A stretch of DNA of 38,178 nucleotides from Piscirickettsiaceae bacterium (GTDB lineage: Bacteria > Pseudomonadota > Gammaproteobacteria > Nitrosococcales > Methylophagaceae). The position numbers and the translations under genes are program-made. Numbering within the stretch: the first letter of the stretch is position 1; each line of letters starts with the position of its first letter. The stretch spans positions 1-38,178 of the forward strand of contig JAIBDZ010000015.1 in NCBI GenBank assembly GCA_024685975.1. Reading direction: 5' to 3'. Positions 23,959-33,500 of the stretch are shown piece by piece. The notes beneath the pieces were generated by a model that searched no databases, was not told the origin of the DNA, and worked only from the letters and a program-made list of their open reading frames with translations.

Positions 23959-24276
23959 ATGAAACACATCGCATACACATTCCTAGGTCTTGCTGCGTTA
24001 TTTGGCACCAATGCAGCGATTGCTGCGGGTGATGCAGCCGCAGGACAAGCTAAATCAGCAAGCTGTGCAGCTTGTCACGGTGCTGATGGTATTGCAACAG
24101 TCCCAACATACCCAAGTCTTGCAGGCCAAAACGAAGCTTACTTAGTTTCATCTATGCAAGCATACAAACAAAAACAACGCCAAGGTGGCATGGCCGCTAT
24201 CATGGAAATGCAAGCAGCAAACTTATCTGATGAAGATATTGCTGATATCTCTGCATACTATGCTTCAATGAAATAA
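23959..24276 (+). CDS. Small periplasmic monohaem cytochrome c (class I, c553/c554-like)
   Basis: A 105-residue precursor. The signal peptide runs to about residue 22 ([22 protein letters not shown]) and the mature electron carrier is about 82 residues. Haem is attached through C36-A-A-C39-H40, followed by the family stretch [22 protein letters not shown]. Methionines in [18 protein letters not shown] provide the axial ligand, although which one is used is not certain. The C-terminal helix [15 protein letters not shown] is typical of class I cytochromes. It probably shuttles electrons between periplasmic or membrane redox enzymes; the partner is unknown. GGAGA lies nine bases before the ATG. 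It has its own promoter and terminator, and is inserted between the LysM-dprA block and the def-fmt block. Confidence 0.92.
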   Translation: MKHIAYTFLGLAALFGTNAAIAAGDAAAGQAKSASCAACHGADGIATVPTYPSLAGQNEAYLVSSMQAYKQKQRQGGMAAIMEMQAANLSDEDIADISAYYASMK

Positions 24277-24292
24277 TAGTTTTTCTATTATT
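24272..24292 (+). repeat. AT-rich stem-loop at the cytochrome stop codon
   Basis: AATAATAG and CTATTATT form an 8-bp stem around five T residues, overlapping the cytochrome TAA stop. It immediately precedes the terminator and may protect the 3' end of the mRNA. Confidence 0.4.
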
Positions 24293-24295
24293 GAG

Positions 24296-24323
24296 AAAAA
24301 GCGGCCTTCATGGCCGCTTTTTT
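24296..24323 (+). terminator. Rho-independent terminator of the cytochrome c gene
   Basis: GCGGCC and GGCCGC form a GC-rich stem around a 5-nt loop (TTCAT). It is extended by an A-run on the left and followed by six T residues on the right. It separates the cytochrome transcript from the def operon. Confidence 0.93.
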
Positions 24324-24417
24324 GTTGCAAGCGATAGAATGAGTTTCAAATCGTCGTAGCAACTTATACAATGAAAGAGACTCTAAAAGTTAAGACCCGA
24401 CTTGAATAGGCTTGATT

Positions 24418-24921
24418 ATGGCATTACGACAAATCCTTCATTTTCCAGACCCACGGTTACGTAAAAAAGCGCAACTCATCACCAAAGTCACGAATGACAT
24501 TCGTCAACTTGCTGATGACATGTTGGAAACAATGTATGACGCACCAGGAATTGGTCTAGCCGCAACCCAAATTAATGTTCAACAACGCATCGTTGTCATT
24601 GATATAACCCAAGATCAAAGCCAACCTTATGTCTTCATTAACCCTGAAATTGTGGAAAAGCAGGGTGAAAGAGAATATGAAGAAGGATGTTTGTCTGTCC
24701 CAGAGTCTTACGAAATCGTCAGCCGTGCAGATACTGTCCGTGTCAAAGCTTTAGACCGTGACGGCCAAGCATTCGAACTCGAAGCAGATGAACTATTAGC
24801 CACCTGCATCCAACATGAAATTGATCATCTCGATGGCAAACTATTCGTTGACTACCTCAGCGGCCTGAAACGCCAACGCATCAAAAAACGCCTCGAAAAA
24901 CTACAAAAGCAACACAACTAA
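24418..24921 (+). CDS. def: Peptide deformylase
   Basis: Removes the formyl group from the N-terminal methionine of new proteins. All three motifs are present in the 167-residue enzyme: GIGLAATQ (residues 44-51), EGCLS with metal ligand C91, and QHEIDHL with ligands H133 and H137 and catalytic E134. The ATG at 24418 gives the usual start [14 protein letters not shown]; a TTG two codons earlier in frame is unlikely. It is the first gene of the long plus-strand unit, 4 bp before fmt. A TATACA at 24365 may be a -10 element, but no good -35 accompanies it. Confidence 0.97.
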   Translation: MALRQILHFPDPRLRKKAQLITKVTNDIRQLADDMLETMYDAPGIGLAATQINVQQRIVVIDITQDQSQPYVFINPEIVEKQGEREYEEGCLSVPESYEIVSRADTVRVKALDRDGQAFELEADELLATCIQHEIDHLDGKLFVDYLSGLKRQRIKKRLEKLQKQHN

Positions 24922-24925
24922 GCCT

Positions 24926-25855
24926 ATGCGCATTATTTTTGCCGGCACGCCGGAGTTCGCCGCTCAAACACTTTCAGCTTTACTCAGCACCGACCACACG
25001 ATCTGTGCAGTCTATACACAACCAGATCGTCCTGCTGGGCGAGGGAAAAAGCTGACGGCTAGCCCCGTTAAACAACTCGCTCAAGAACACAATATTCCTG
25101 TAGAGCAGCCGCTGAACTTTAAACAAGATGGCGCTATCGAGACTTTACAACAATACCAAGCCGATTTAATGATTGTGGTCGCTTACGGCCTATTATTACC
25201 GCAAGTCGTATTAGACACACCCAAACTAGGCTGCATCAATATTCATGCATCCTTATTACCCAGATGGCGAGGCGCTGCCCCCATACAACGAGCTATTTAC
25301 GCCGGAGATACAGAAACAGGCGTCTGTATTATGCAGATGGAAGCAGGCCTTGATACAGGCCCTGTTATCGCACGCGCAACATGTCCGATTACTGACACCG
25401 ATACAGCCCAACAACTACATGACCGACTAGCGCAATTAGGGGCAGATACTTTATTAACCACATTGCCTCAATTAGCGACCTTGCAACAACATGCCACACC
25501 GCAACAACATGAAAACAGTACTTACGCCAAAAAATTGCTTAAATCAGAAGCCGATATTGATTGGCAACAACCTGCCGAGCAGATCATCAGACAAGTTCAT
25601 GCCTTCAATCCATGGCCTGTTGCCCAAACACACTGGCAAGACACCACATTACGACTATGGCAAGCAGAATTATTAACAACACAACACACAACCCAAGCTG
25701 GAGACATAATACAGATCGGCAAATCTGGCATCGATATCGCCTGTGGCCACAATGCCATTCGTGTGACCCAAATCCAAGCGCCAGGTAAACGCGCTATGTC
25801 GAGCCAAGACTTTCTGAATGCAACCTCACTCGCAGTAGGCGATCACCTTGGCTAA
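24926..25855 (+). CDS. fmt: Methionyl-tRNA formyltransferase
   Basis: Formylates initiator Met-tRNA with 10-formyltetrahydrofolate, the counterpart of the deformylase coded just upstream. The 309-residue protein begins with the formyl-transferase fold MRIIFAGTPEFAAQTL. It has the active-site residues N105 and H107 in INIHASLLPRWRGAAPIQ and D143 in EAGLDTGPV, the same triad as E. coli Fmt. A C-terminal tRNA-binding domain follows (from about residue 205). The last 8 bp overlap the rsmB start. Confidence 0.97.
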   Translation: MRIIFAGTPEFAAQTLSALLSTDHTICAVYTQPDRPAGRGKKLTASPVKQLAQEHNIPVEQPLNFKQDGAIETLQQYQADLMIVVAYGLLLPQVVLDTPKLGCINIHASLLPRWRGAAPIQRAIYAGDTETGVCIMQMEAGLDTGPVIARATCPITDTDTAQQLHDRLAQLGADTLLTTLPQLATLQQHATPQQHENSTYAKKLLKSEADIDWQQPAEQIIRQVHAFNPWPVAQTHWQDTTLRLWQAELLTTQHTTQAGDIIQIGKSGIDIACGHNAIRVTQIQAPGKRAMSSQDFLNATSLAVGDHLG

Positions 25856-27161
25856 AAATAAGCCCGCCAAAACAGCCCGTGCAGCCGCGGCACAAGTCAT
25901 TAACCAAGTCTGTCAGCATCATCGTGCCCTCAATGGCGTACTACGCCTAGCGCAAAGTCACCTACCAGACAAAGACACCGCCCTTTGCCAACATCTTTGT
26001 TATGGCGTATTGCGCTGGCAACCTCAGCTCACCGCGATCACAGGCCAACTGCTAAACAAACCACTTAAAACAAAAGATGGCGATATTAGCGCCTTATTAT
26101 TGGTTGGCCTATACCAGTTACGGGAAATGCGTTTGCCAGAGCATGCGGTTATCTCAGAAACCGTCAATGCCTGCGCCCAACTCGGCAAACCTTGGGCAAA
26201 AGGCTTGATTAATGCCACGTTACGTCAATACCAACGTGAAAAGGAAAACATCTCTGAGGCATTATCACAACACGAGACAAGCCTTTACGCGCACCCCCAA
26301 TGGTTAATCGACCAAATCAAACACAATTGGCCCAATGAATGGCAAGCTATTTTGCAAGCCAATAATGAACACCCTCCCTTATTTTTGAGAGTCAATCGCC
26401 AACGCACATCTCGTCAAGCCTATCTTGATCTTTTACAACAACAGCAGATCGCTGCAACACCAACCACACTAGGAAATGACGGCATTTTGTTAGCAACACC
26501 ACAAGATGTCTTCCAACTACCCGGGTTTAGTGACGGTGATGTCTCTGTTCAAGACGGCGCTGCTCAGCTTGTCGCAGCCATTGTCGATGTCAAACCGAAC
26601 CAACGCATTCTTGACGCTTGCGCGGCACCTGGAGGTAAGACCTGCCATCTACTTGAACAAGAGCCAGCAAACCACGTTACCGCGCTAGATATTGATGCTT
26701 CACGTCTGACACAAATTGAACAAAATACGGATAGACTGCAATTAAAAGCAACCTTAATCGCAGCAGATGCTGCAGATGTGTCGCAATGGTGGGATAACAC
26801 CCCCTTTGATCGTATCCTTATTGATGCCCCGTGCTCGGGCACTGGCGTCATTCGCCGTCATCCAGATATTAAACAACTCCGTCGTGACACAGATATCGAT
26901 CAATTAGTAGCAACACAACAACAATTGCTTGAAAATTTATGGCCATTGCTCAACACTGATGGTTTATTAATTTATACCACCTGCTCAGTTTTAAAACGAG
27001 AAAATGAACAACAAATGATGGCCTTTTTAGCACAACACCCCGATGCTGAAGAAGTATTGCTAACGCCGGAGCCTGCAACCCGCCAAACAGTGGGTTATCA
27101 ACGTCTACCAGGTCAACAAAACATGGACGGCTTTTTTTATGCCTGCTTACGCCGCCGTTAA
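25848..27161 (+). CDS. rsmB: 16S rRNA m5C967 methyltransferase, TTG start
   Basis: RsmB (Sun) methylates C967 of 16S rRNA with S-adenosylmethionine. The 437-residue protein has the N-terminal NusB-like helical domain (RAAAAQVINQVCQ to about residue 150). The SAM site follows in LDACAAPGGKTCHLLE. The two cysteines of the mechanism are C329 in DAPCSGTGVIRRHPDIK and C379 in TTCSVLKREN. The start is a TTG at 25848: an in-frame stop lies four codons upstream, no ATG, GTG or other TTG follows before the conserved domain, and GTAGG is eight bases before it. It overlaps fmt by 8 bp and the next gene by 23 bp. Confidence 0.95.
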   Translation: MAKNKPAKTARAAAAQVINQVCQHHRALNGVLRLAQSHLPDKDTALCQHLCYGVLRWQPQLTAITGQLLNKPLKTKDGDISALLLVGLYQLREMRLPEHAVISETVNACAQLGKPWAKGLINATLRQYQREKENISEALSQHETSLYAHPQWLIDQIKHNWPNEWQAILQANNEHPPLFLRVNRQRTSRQAYLDLLQQQQIAATPTTLGNDGILLATPQDVFQLPGFSDGDVSVQDGAAQLVAAIVDVKPNQRILDACAAPGGKTCHLLEQEPANHVTALDIDASRLTQIEQNTDRLQLKATLIAADAADVSQWWDNTPFDRILIDAPCSGTGVIRRHPDIKQLRRDTDIDQLVATQQQLLENLWPLLNTDGLLIYTTCSVLKRENEQQMMAFLAQHPDAEEVLLTPEPATRQTVGYQRLPGQQNMDGFFYACLRRR

Positions 27162-27717
27162 ACACCTCTTATTTGCTCTATGTTGGTGGCTATTTAGTAG
27201 CGCCAGCTATGCTGAACCACATTTTAATATCACCCAGACCCGTATTCAATCACAAGGTGAGTCTAATTATTTACTTTATGCCACTATCGCTTACCCCTTA
27301 ACACCAAGGGTAATCGAAGCGATTGAAAACGGCATTCCCATCACCTTTACCCAAACATTACGTATCAGCACGCCTTATTTGTTTATTGGACAAATTTTGC
27401 CTTGGCGCCAAACACAATGGTCAACTATTTTTCATCACCAATTGCGATACCATTCCTTGTCAGGCCAATATATATTGCAATCTTTCTCCCCCAAACAACA
27501 ACATAATTTCCCCGACTTGGACTCTGCTTTAAACTATATGGGAAAATTAGATGGCGTCGCCATATCACTGCCCGAGCTATCAAGGCCCAATGCTCAATTA
27601 GAGCTCAAAACAGAGATTGATATCCATGCCTTGCCCACACCTATGCGGCCTGGCGCCTTAATCTCTTCTAAATGGCAAATCGCCAGCCCATGGACGAGAA
27701 TCGCATGGCCAGACTAA
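27139..27717 (+). CDS. DUF4390 exported protein upstream of ntrY
   Basis: A 192-residue protein with a signal peptide (AAVKHLLFALCWWLFSSASYA, cleavage before EPHF). The mature part is beta-rich and contains YLLYATIAYPLTPRVIEAIENGIPITF, the region by which I place it in the DUF4390 family. That family is coded next to ntrY in many beta- and gammaproteobacteria and has no known function. It is predicted to be periplasmic. It overlaps rsmB by 23 bp, starting at ATG 27139 inside it, and overlaps the start of ntrY. The link with the NtrY sensor is by position only. Confidence 0.85.
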   Translation: MPAYAAVKHLLFALCWWLFSSASYAEPHFNITQTRIQSQGESNYLLYATIAYPLTPRVIEAIENGIPITFTQTLRISTPYLFIGQILPWRQTQWSTIFHHQLRYHSLSGQYILQSFSPKQQHNFPDLDSALNYMGKLDGVAISLPELSRPNAQLELKTEIDIHALPTPMRPGALISSKWQIASPWTRIAWPD

Positions 27718-29864
27718 TCACGCAATTAACAAAAACACCACTACCGTACTATTTATTAGCGGCGTTGTTGCTATCGCTGACTCTGTTATTAAGTTCAGCC
27801 ACACAAGATAGCTCCAGACTCAGTGACCTATTTTTAATTATCCTTGGTATCGGGCTTGCCACTTTATTGTTATTGATTGCCTTATTATTACGAAGCTTTC
27901 TTCGCTTATATCGTGACTTTAAACATCATAAACCCGGCTCACGGCTAACAGTCCGATTAGTCAGTGTTTTTATGTTCTTGATCCTGATTTCAACCAGCAT
28001 TGTATATAGTTTTTCTGTTCACTTTTTACACCGCGGCATTAACAGCTGGTTTGATGTTCAAATTGAAGAAGCTTTAAATGACTCATTAGAGCTCAGTCGC
28101 ACAGCATTAGGCATTCGCATTCGTACATTATTGCGTCAGACTCGCATGATGTCTGGCGTGTTAAGTGAAGTCTCAACAGCAGAATACAATTCAAATTTAC
28201 GAGACTTAACGGAGCTTAGCGGGGCAATTGAACTGAGTATTTGGACAATGGATGGCCACCTTGTCACTTCGAGTATTCAAAACCCTAATATCATCGTCCC
28301 AGATCGGCCTAATGACGCTATTTTCCGACAACTTCAACAACAAGAAGACTATATTGGGCTTGATCCTAGTGACGACGACCGCCTACAACTCCGTGCCGCT
28401 GTACTTATTCCCAATATCAACAGTTTGGCCCAAGAACAAAAAATGCTGCATGTCATTTTCCCCGTCAATGAACAATTAAGTGATTTAGGAAAAACAGTTG
28501 AAGATGCCTATACCGAATATAAAGAGCTGAACTACCTCAGAAAACCGTTAATCAGCATTTTCACATTAACACTCAGTTTAATTGTTTTACTGACCGTCTT
28601 GGCTTCCATTTGGTTTGCTATCTGGATTTCAAGGCGCATTGTTCATCCTTTACAAGAACTTGCTGACGGTACGCAATCCGTTGCTTCTGGTAATTATGAT
28701 ACCCAACTCAACATCACCCGTGATGATGAAATAGGCTTTCTTGTTAAATCCTTTAATCAGATGACCCAACGGCTCACTCAGGCACGGGATGCCACCCAGC
28801 TCAGTCATCATTTGTTAGAGCAACAAACTAATTATCTTGCGACGGTGTTAGGTAGTTTATCCAGTGGTGTCATCACCTTGGATGACAAGCAATACTTAAA
28901 AACGGCCAACCCCGCGAGCAGCAATATTTTAAACATCAACCTACAACCCTTGGTTGATGAAGCTCTTGATGTCATCGATCAGCAATACGAACATCTCAGC
29001 GCCTTTGTTCAAATGATTCAACAACACGCTAAACAAAACCATAGCTGGCAACATCAACTTGAGCGCCATGTCGACATCCACTCTCAAACACTAATGTGCC
29101 GTGGCACGCCGTTGCCGAACAATGCCGGCTGGGTCATTGTCTTTGATGATATTACGACCCTCATCCGAGCCCAACGTGAAGCGGCTTGGGGCGAAGTTGC
29201 TCGTCGCCTTGCCCATGAAATAAAAAATCCATTGACCCCGATACAGCTCTCGGCAGAACGTCTACAGCACAAATACCAACCGCTATTACCTGCTGATCAA
29301 ACAGAGCAATTATCGAAGCTCACGAACACCATCATTCAACAAGTCGATGCCATGAAAGACATGGTGAATGACTTTTCTGACTATGCCAAAAGCCCCGGCA
29401 TACAACTCGACACCATTCATTTACATGCTTTTATTCACGAAATCGTCACGCTATACCAAAGCAATCCAAAACACAGCATCACGTTAACTACTAAACAAGA
29501 TATCGCCGTACAACTTGACGGCAACCGCTTTAGACAAGTGCTACACAATTTAATCAAAAATGCTATCGAAGCCAGTGAAGAAGCCAATGTCCCGGTCTAT
29601 ATAGAGATTGACTACCATATTCCCAATGACAAACCTAAAACCTTACAATTAGAGATCAAAGATCTAGGACCAGGTATCCCAGACGACATGATCAATGTAT
29701 TATTCGAACCTTATGCAACAAGCAAATCAAGGGGAACAGGCCTTGGACTTGCCATTGTGAAAAAGATTATTGATGAACACCAAGGCACAGTTTGGACTGA
29801 AAATAGAGCCCCTAACGGTACCTGTGTAATAATACAATTACCGCTGGAGAAAACATCACTGTGA
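27705..29864 (+). CDS. ntrY: Nitrogen-regulation sensor histidine kinase NtrY
   Basis: A membrane sensor kinase paired with NtrX. The 719-residue protein has two N-terminal helices (about 17-65), a third near 85-105 and a periplasmic sensing region (about 105-290). A further helix follows (SLIVLLTVLASIWFAIWIS) with a HAMP domain after it (SRRIVHPLQELADGTQSVASGNYD). A PAS-like domain lies at about 385-490. The phospho-acceptor is H504 in RRLAHEIKNPLTP. The ATPase domain has the N box HNLIKNAIEAS, the G1 box DLGPGIPDD and the G2 box GTGLGLAIVKKI. All catalytic boxes are intact. The ATG at 27705 is favoured by GACGAG upstream; ATGs at 27672 and 27690 are possible. Its stop overlaps the ntrX GTG. 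Confidence 0.94.
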   Translation: MARLITQLTKTPLPYYLLAALLLSLTLLLSSATQDSSRLSDLFLIILGIGLATLLLLIALLLRSFLRLYRDFKHHKPGSRLTVRLVSVFMFLILISTSIVYSFSVHFLHRGINSWFDVQIEEALNDSLELSRTALGIRIRTLLRQTRMMSGVLSEVSTAEYNSNLRDLTELSGAIELSIWTMDGHLVTSSIQNPNIIVPDRPNDAIFRQLQQQEDYIGLDPSDDDRLQLRAAVLIPNINSLAQEQKMLHVIFPVNEQLSDLGKTVEDAYTEYKELNYLRKPLISIFTLTLSLIVLLTVLASIWFAIWISRRIVHPLQELADGTQSVASGNYDTQLNITRDDEIGFLVKSFNQMTQRLTQARDATQLSHHLLEQQTNYLATVLGSLSSGVITLDDKQYLKTANPASSNILNINLQPLVDEALDVIDQQYEHLSAFVQMIQQHAKQNHSWQHQLERHVDIHSQTLMCRGTPLPNNAGWVIVFDDITTLIRAQREAAWGEVARRLAHEIKNPLTPIQLSAERLQHKYQPLLPADQTEQLSKLTNTIIQQVDAMKDMVNDFSDYAKSPGIQLDTIHLHAFIHEIVTLYQSNPKHSITLTTKQDIAVQLDGNRFRQVLHNLIKNAIEASEEANVPVYIEIDYHIPNDKPKTLQLEIKDLGPGIPDDMINVLFEPYATSKSRGTGLGLAIVKKIIDEHQGTVWTENRAPNGTCVIIQLPLEKTSL

Positions 29865-31135
29865 GCACTCAAGATAAACCTTATATCCTCGTTGTTGACG
29901 ATGAGCCTGCCATTCGAGAGTTAATCCAAGATATTTTGGAGGACGAAGGCTACCACGTCACCACAGCCGAAAATGGTGACAGCGCCAGACAATGTCTCGC
30001 CCATAAATTACCCCAGCTCATCTTGCTTGATATCTGGATGCCCGATATAGATGGCATCAGCTTACTGCGAGAGTTTAAACGCCAAGAGCCTAATTTAGCT
30101 GTCGTCATGATGTCTGGCCATGGCACTATCGAATCCGCTGTTGAGGCAACCCGTTTAGGCGCAGGTGATTTTATTGAAAAACCCCTTTCTACCGCCAAAC
30201 TACTGCGTAGTGTTGAAACCGCTATTGCCAACCAACAAAAACTGGCTGCATCGAAACAACAACGCACCAAAGAACCCGTAGGCAAAAGTGCCGAAACCGT
30301 TTTATTACGCAAACAGGCTCAACGCGTCGCCAAGCATGAAATGCCGATCTTATTACTTGGAGAAAGCGGTACAGGTAAGCGGTGTTTTGCCCATTATTTA
30401 CACTCACTTGGCCCATACAGTGAAAGCAAATTTATTGAGCTTACAGCCGAAAGTTTTCCGCTAGATAGTCTAAAACTACTCAGCTTGACCGAAAACAATT
30501 GCGTTTATATCAGCAAAATTGGCCAACTCAACGAAAAGGCCCAAGCGCTATTGCTTCACATGTTGGAAAACGACCGTCTAAACCAATGCCAGCTCATTTT
30601 TTCAAACCACCAAAACTTAGACAAATCCGTCGTAAATGGCCTGTTTAATGAAACGCTTTTTTATAAAATCAATAGCATCACATTAACACTGCCTAAATTA
30701 ACCGACCATATTGAAGATATTCCCGAACTCGTCCACCATTTTGTCGACCAGTACACTAGCGAAAACCAACTGCCTTATCGTCACTTTACTGTCGCCGCCC
30801 AAAACCGACTTCGTAACTATCCATGGCCTGGTAATGTCGTCGAATTACAAAACATTATTCAACGATTATTAGTCCTAAGTGAAAATGAAGAAATTGATGA
30901 AGGCGACATAGATAAAGCCTTGATCCCGTCCAAACAAGACCAGAAAAATAGCAATACTATTAACTACGAATTACCATTAAGAGAAGCACGCGAACAATTT
31001 GAACGCATTTACCTACTCTATAAGCTGCAACAAACGGCAGGTAATGTTGGTAAAGCTGCCAAGTTAGCTGGCATGGAGCGCACTCACTTATATCGAAAAC
31101 TGCGCTCCCTCGATATTGACGCCAAACAAAGTTAG
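29861..31135 (+). CDS. ntrX: NtrX-type response regulator with a degenerate AAA+ domain
   Basis: Partner of NtrY. The receiver domain is intact (D13, D14, phospho-acceptor D57 in [12 protein letters not shown]107 in FIEKPLS). The C-terminal Fis-type helix-turn-helix is also intact ([20 protein letters not shown], about 395-414). The central domain keeps Walker A (GESGTGK, 167-173), but between it and the next strand about 28 residues are missing, including the whole GAFTGA loop. The Walker B position reads [11 protein letters not shown] instead of a hydrophobic run ending in Asp-Glu. The arginine-finger region is [11 protein letters not shown] instead of FRxDLYYRLN. The sensor-II GNVREL has become GNVVEL (V327). 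ATP hydrolysis and sigma-54 activation are therefore very unlikely, and the protein should act as a DNA-binding regulator by other means. It starts with GTG, overlapping ntrY by 4 bp (424 residues). Confidence 0.9.
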   Translation: MSTQDKPYILVVDDEPAIRELIQDILEDEGYHVTTAENGDSARQCLAHKLPQLILLDIWMPDIDGISLLREFKRQEPNLAVVMMSGHGTIESAVEATRLGAGDFIEKPLSTAKLLRSVETAIANQQKLAASKQQRTKEPVGKSAETVLLRKQAQRVAKHEMPILLLGESGTGKRCFAHYLHSLGPYSESKFIELTAESFPLDSLKLLSLTENNCVYISKIGQLNEKAQALLLHMLENDRLNQCQLIFSNHQNLDKSVVNGLFNETLFYKINSITLTLPKLTDHIEDIPELVHHFVDQYTSENQLPYRHFTVAAQNRLRNYPWPGNVVELQNIIQRLLVLSENEEIDEGDIDKALIPSKQDQKNSNTINYELPLREAREQFERIYLLYKLQQTAGNVGKAAKLAGMERTHLYRKLRSLDIDAKQS

Positions 31136-31143
31136 GACACAAT

Positions 31144-32517
31144 ATGAAAATTCTTATTCTCGGTGCAGGTCAAGTCGGTGCCTCGGTTGCAGCAAGCCTA
31201 GCTCGTGAGGATGATGACATCACCGTAGTCGATAAGAGTAGTGAACTTCTCGATGGCCTCCAAGATCATTATGATATTCGAACAATACAAGGTAAAGCGT
31301 CACATCCCAATGTATTAGCTCGTGCTGGTGCCGAAGACGCCGATTTAATATTAGCCGTCACCAATAGTGACGAAACTAATATGATCGCCTGCCAAATCTG
31401 TCACAACTTGTACAACACCCCCACCAAAATTGCTCGTATTCGTAGCTCAGCTTATCTCTCTAATGCTGACTTATTTGGGCCTGATGCCATTCCGATTGAC
31501 ATGTTGATCAGTCCTGAGGAAATTGTCACAGAATATATTCAACGTCTGGTCGAACATCCCAATGCCTTACAAGTCCTCAATTTTGCCGATGGTAAAGTAC
31601 AGCTTGTTGCAGTTAGGGCCTTCCACGGCGGCCCCCTTGTTGGTCATCCATTAAAAGAACTACGCCACCATATTCCAAAAACAGACACCCGAGTCGCCGC
31701 CATCTTTCGCGATGGCAGTCCTATCATTCCGCAAGGTGATACGGTTATTCAACCGGATGATGAAGTCTTTTTTATCGCTGCCAAAGAAGACACTTTTTCG
31801 GTCATGGCAGAATTACGCCGCCTAGATAAACCGTATAAACGCATTTTATTGGCCGGTGGCGGTAATATCGGCGCACGTTTGGCTAAGGCACTCGAAAAAC
31901 AATACCAAGTCAAAATCATCGAGAGCGACCCAGAACGCGCGGCATATTTATCGGAAGAACTACACCATTCCATCGTATTACTAGGTGATACTGCCAATAA
32001 AGAACTGCTCATTGAAGAAGACATCGACAATGTAGATCTATTTTGTGCGCTCACCAATGACGATGAAGCTAATATCCTTTCAGCCATGCTTGCTAAAAGG
32101 TTGGGCGCGAGAAAAGTCTTATCCCTTATCAACCGCACGGCCTATGTAGACCTTGTAGAAAGCAGTACGATTGATATTGCCTTATCACCACAACAAGCCA
32201 CTATCGGCAGCTTATTAGCCCATATCCGCCGCGGAGATATCGTTGCGGTACACTCACTCCGTCGTGGTGCAGCAGAGGCTTTAGAAGCCATCGCACACGG
32301 TGACAAAAACTCATCCCACGTCGTTGGCAGAAGCATCAGCGAGATAAAATTACCTCCCGGCACAACCATTGGCGCGATTGTCCGAGGCAATAACGTCTTA
32401 ATCACGCATCACGACACCGTCATAGAGGCCGGTGACCATGTCATTTTATTTTTAATTAACAAAAAATACATTACCGAAGTAGAACGCCTCTTCTCCGTAG
32501 ACATCACCTTTTTCTAA
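31144..32517 (+). CDS. trkA: Trk potassium uptake regulatory protein TrkA
   Basis: A cytoplasmic NAD(H)-binding subunit that gates the TrkH/TrkG potassium channel. The 457-residue protein is a duplicated RCK protein. The first Rossmann domain starts at [18 protein letters not shown] and the second at about residue 235, [18 protein letters not shown]. Each is followed by a TrkA-C ligand-binding domain (about 140-220 and 370-455). A good AGGA lies seven bases before the ATG. Only 8 bp separate it from ntrX and 3 bp from yqgE. The channel gene trkH is not in the window. Confidence 0.96.
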   Translation: MKILILGAGQVGASVAASLAREDDDITVVDKSSELLDGLQDHYDIRTIQGKASHPNVLARAGAEDADLILAVTNSDETNMIACQICHNLYNTPTKIARIRSSAYLSNADLFGPDAIPIDMLISPEEIVTEYIQRLVEHPNALQVLNFADGKVQLVAVRAFHGGPLVGHPLKELRHHIPKTDTRVAAIFRDGSPIIPQGDTVIQPDDEVFFIAAKEDTFSVMAELRRLDKPYKRILLAGGGNIGARLAKALEKQYQVKIIESDPERAAYLSEELHHSIVLLGDTANKELLIEEDIDNVDLFCALTNDDEANILSAMLAKRLGARKVLSLINRTAYVDLVESSTIDIALSPQQATIGSLLAHIRRGDIVAVHSLRRGAAEALEAIAHGDKNSSHVVGRSISEIKLPPGTTIGAIVRGNNVLITHHDTVIEAGDHVILFLINKKYITEVERLFSVDITFF

Positions 32518-32520
32518 ACG

Positions 32521-33087
32521 ATGGCAAGCCAAACAACTTCATTACAAAATCATTTTCTCATTGCCATGCCGGCCTTAAATGACAGTTATTTTCACCAATC
32601 TGTTATCTATCTATGCGATCACTCTGAAGATGGTGCTATGGGTTTGATCATCAACCAACCTAGCGAGATGACCTTAAACGAATTACTAGCTCACCTCAAA
32701 CTGCCGTTTGATCCCGATGCCAAACACAACCCCCGCGTTTTCATCGGCGGCCCTGTTGCTAAAAATCAAGGATTGTTATTACATACTAATAGCTTGCATG
32801 ATGACGAGAGTATTCCTATAGGTGAAAATGTATTCCTAAGCACATCTTTAGATGCTTTAGCCACGCTAGCTCAAGACAATTCAGAACAAGATGCCTTGGT
32901 CAGTTTAGGTTACGCAGGCTGGCAAGCGGGGCAGCTTGAGCACGAGATCGCAAATAATGATTGGTTAACAGTGCAAGCCGATCATGACATTTTATTTAAC
33001 ACATCAAGACAAGACTGCTGGCAACAAGCCGCACAACTGCTAGGAATTAATATTCACCTAATGCCAGATATAACGGGACATGCATGA
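32521..33087 (+). CDS. yqgE: YqgE/AlgH family protein (UPF0301)
   Basis: A 188-residue cytoplasmic protein of the AlgH/UPF0301 family. The typical start SLQNHFLIAMPALNDSYFHQSVIYLCDHSEDGAMG-like region and the following LIINQPSEMTL are present, as is the hallmark VFIGGPVAKNQGLLLHT. The molecular function is not settled; the family was first linked to alginate regulation in Pseudomonas. Its placement directly before yqgF is conserved across proteobacteria. The stop overlaps the yqgF start by 4 bp (ATGA). Confidence 0.93.
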   Translation: MASQTTSLQNHFLIAMPALNDSYFHQSVIYLCDHSEDGAMGLIINQPSEMTLNELLAHLKLPFDPDAKHNPRVFIGGPVAKNQGLLLHTNSLHDDESIPIGENVFLSTSLDALATLAQDNSEQDALVSLGYAGWQAGQLEHEIANNDWLTVQADHDILFNTSRQDCWQQAAQLLGINIHLMPDITGHA

Positions 33088-33500
33088 ACGCAGCAACCTA
33101 TCTAGGTTTTGATTATGGCCTCAAAAATATTGGTGTCGCCGTTGGACAAAGCCTGACCATGACCGCCAACCCCTTAACGGTGATTACGGCTCGAGATGGC
33201 ATTCCAAACTGGGATGATATTCAACAATTGCTGACAGAATGGCAACCACAAAAACTCATTGTCGGCCTACCGTTGAATATGGATGGGACGGAACAAGACA
33301 TGACACATGCCGCAAAAAAATTCGGCAACCGTCTCAATGGACGCTTTCACCTACCTGTCGAATGGCATGATGAACGGCTCACCACTTTCGAAGCACTAGA
33401 TCAACTTGGCATTCATAGCAAAATGCAGTCTAATAACCGTCAAGAAGTGGATCGCATTTCTGCCCAACTCATACTGCAATCATGGTTAAACCAGCAATGA
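33084..33500 (+). CDS. yqgF: RuvX/YqgF family RNase H-fold nuclease
   Basis: A 138-residue protein of the YqgF family, implicated in 16S rRNA 5' maturation and also called a putative Holliday-junction resolvase (RuvX). The RNase H-like acidic site is visible: YLGFDYGLKNIGVAVG at the N-terminus, LIVGLPLNMDGTE in the middle and VDRISAQLILQSWL near the end. The segment WHDERLTTFEA is also conserved. It overlaps yqgE and pyrR by 4 bp each. Confidence 0.95.
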   Translation: MNAATYLGFDYGLKNIGVAVGQSLTMTANPLTVITARDGIPNWDDIQQLLTEWQPQKLIVGLPLNMDGTEQDMTHAAKKFGNRLNGRFHLPVEWHDERLTTFEALDQLGIHSKMQSNNRQEVDRISAQLILQSWLNQQ

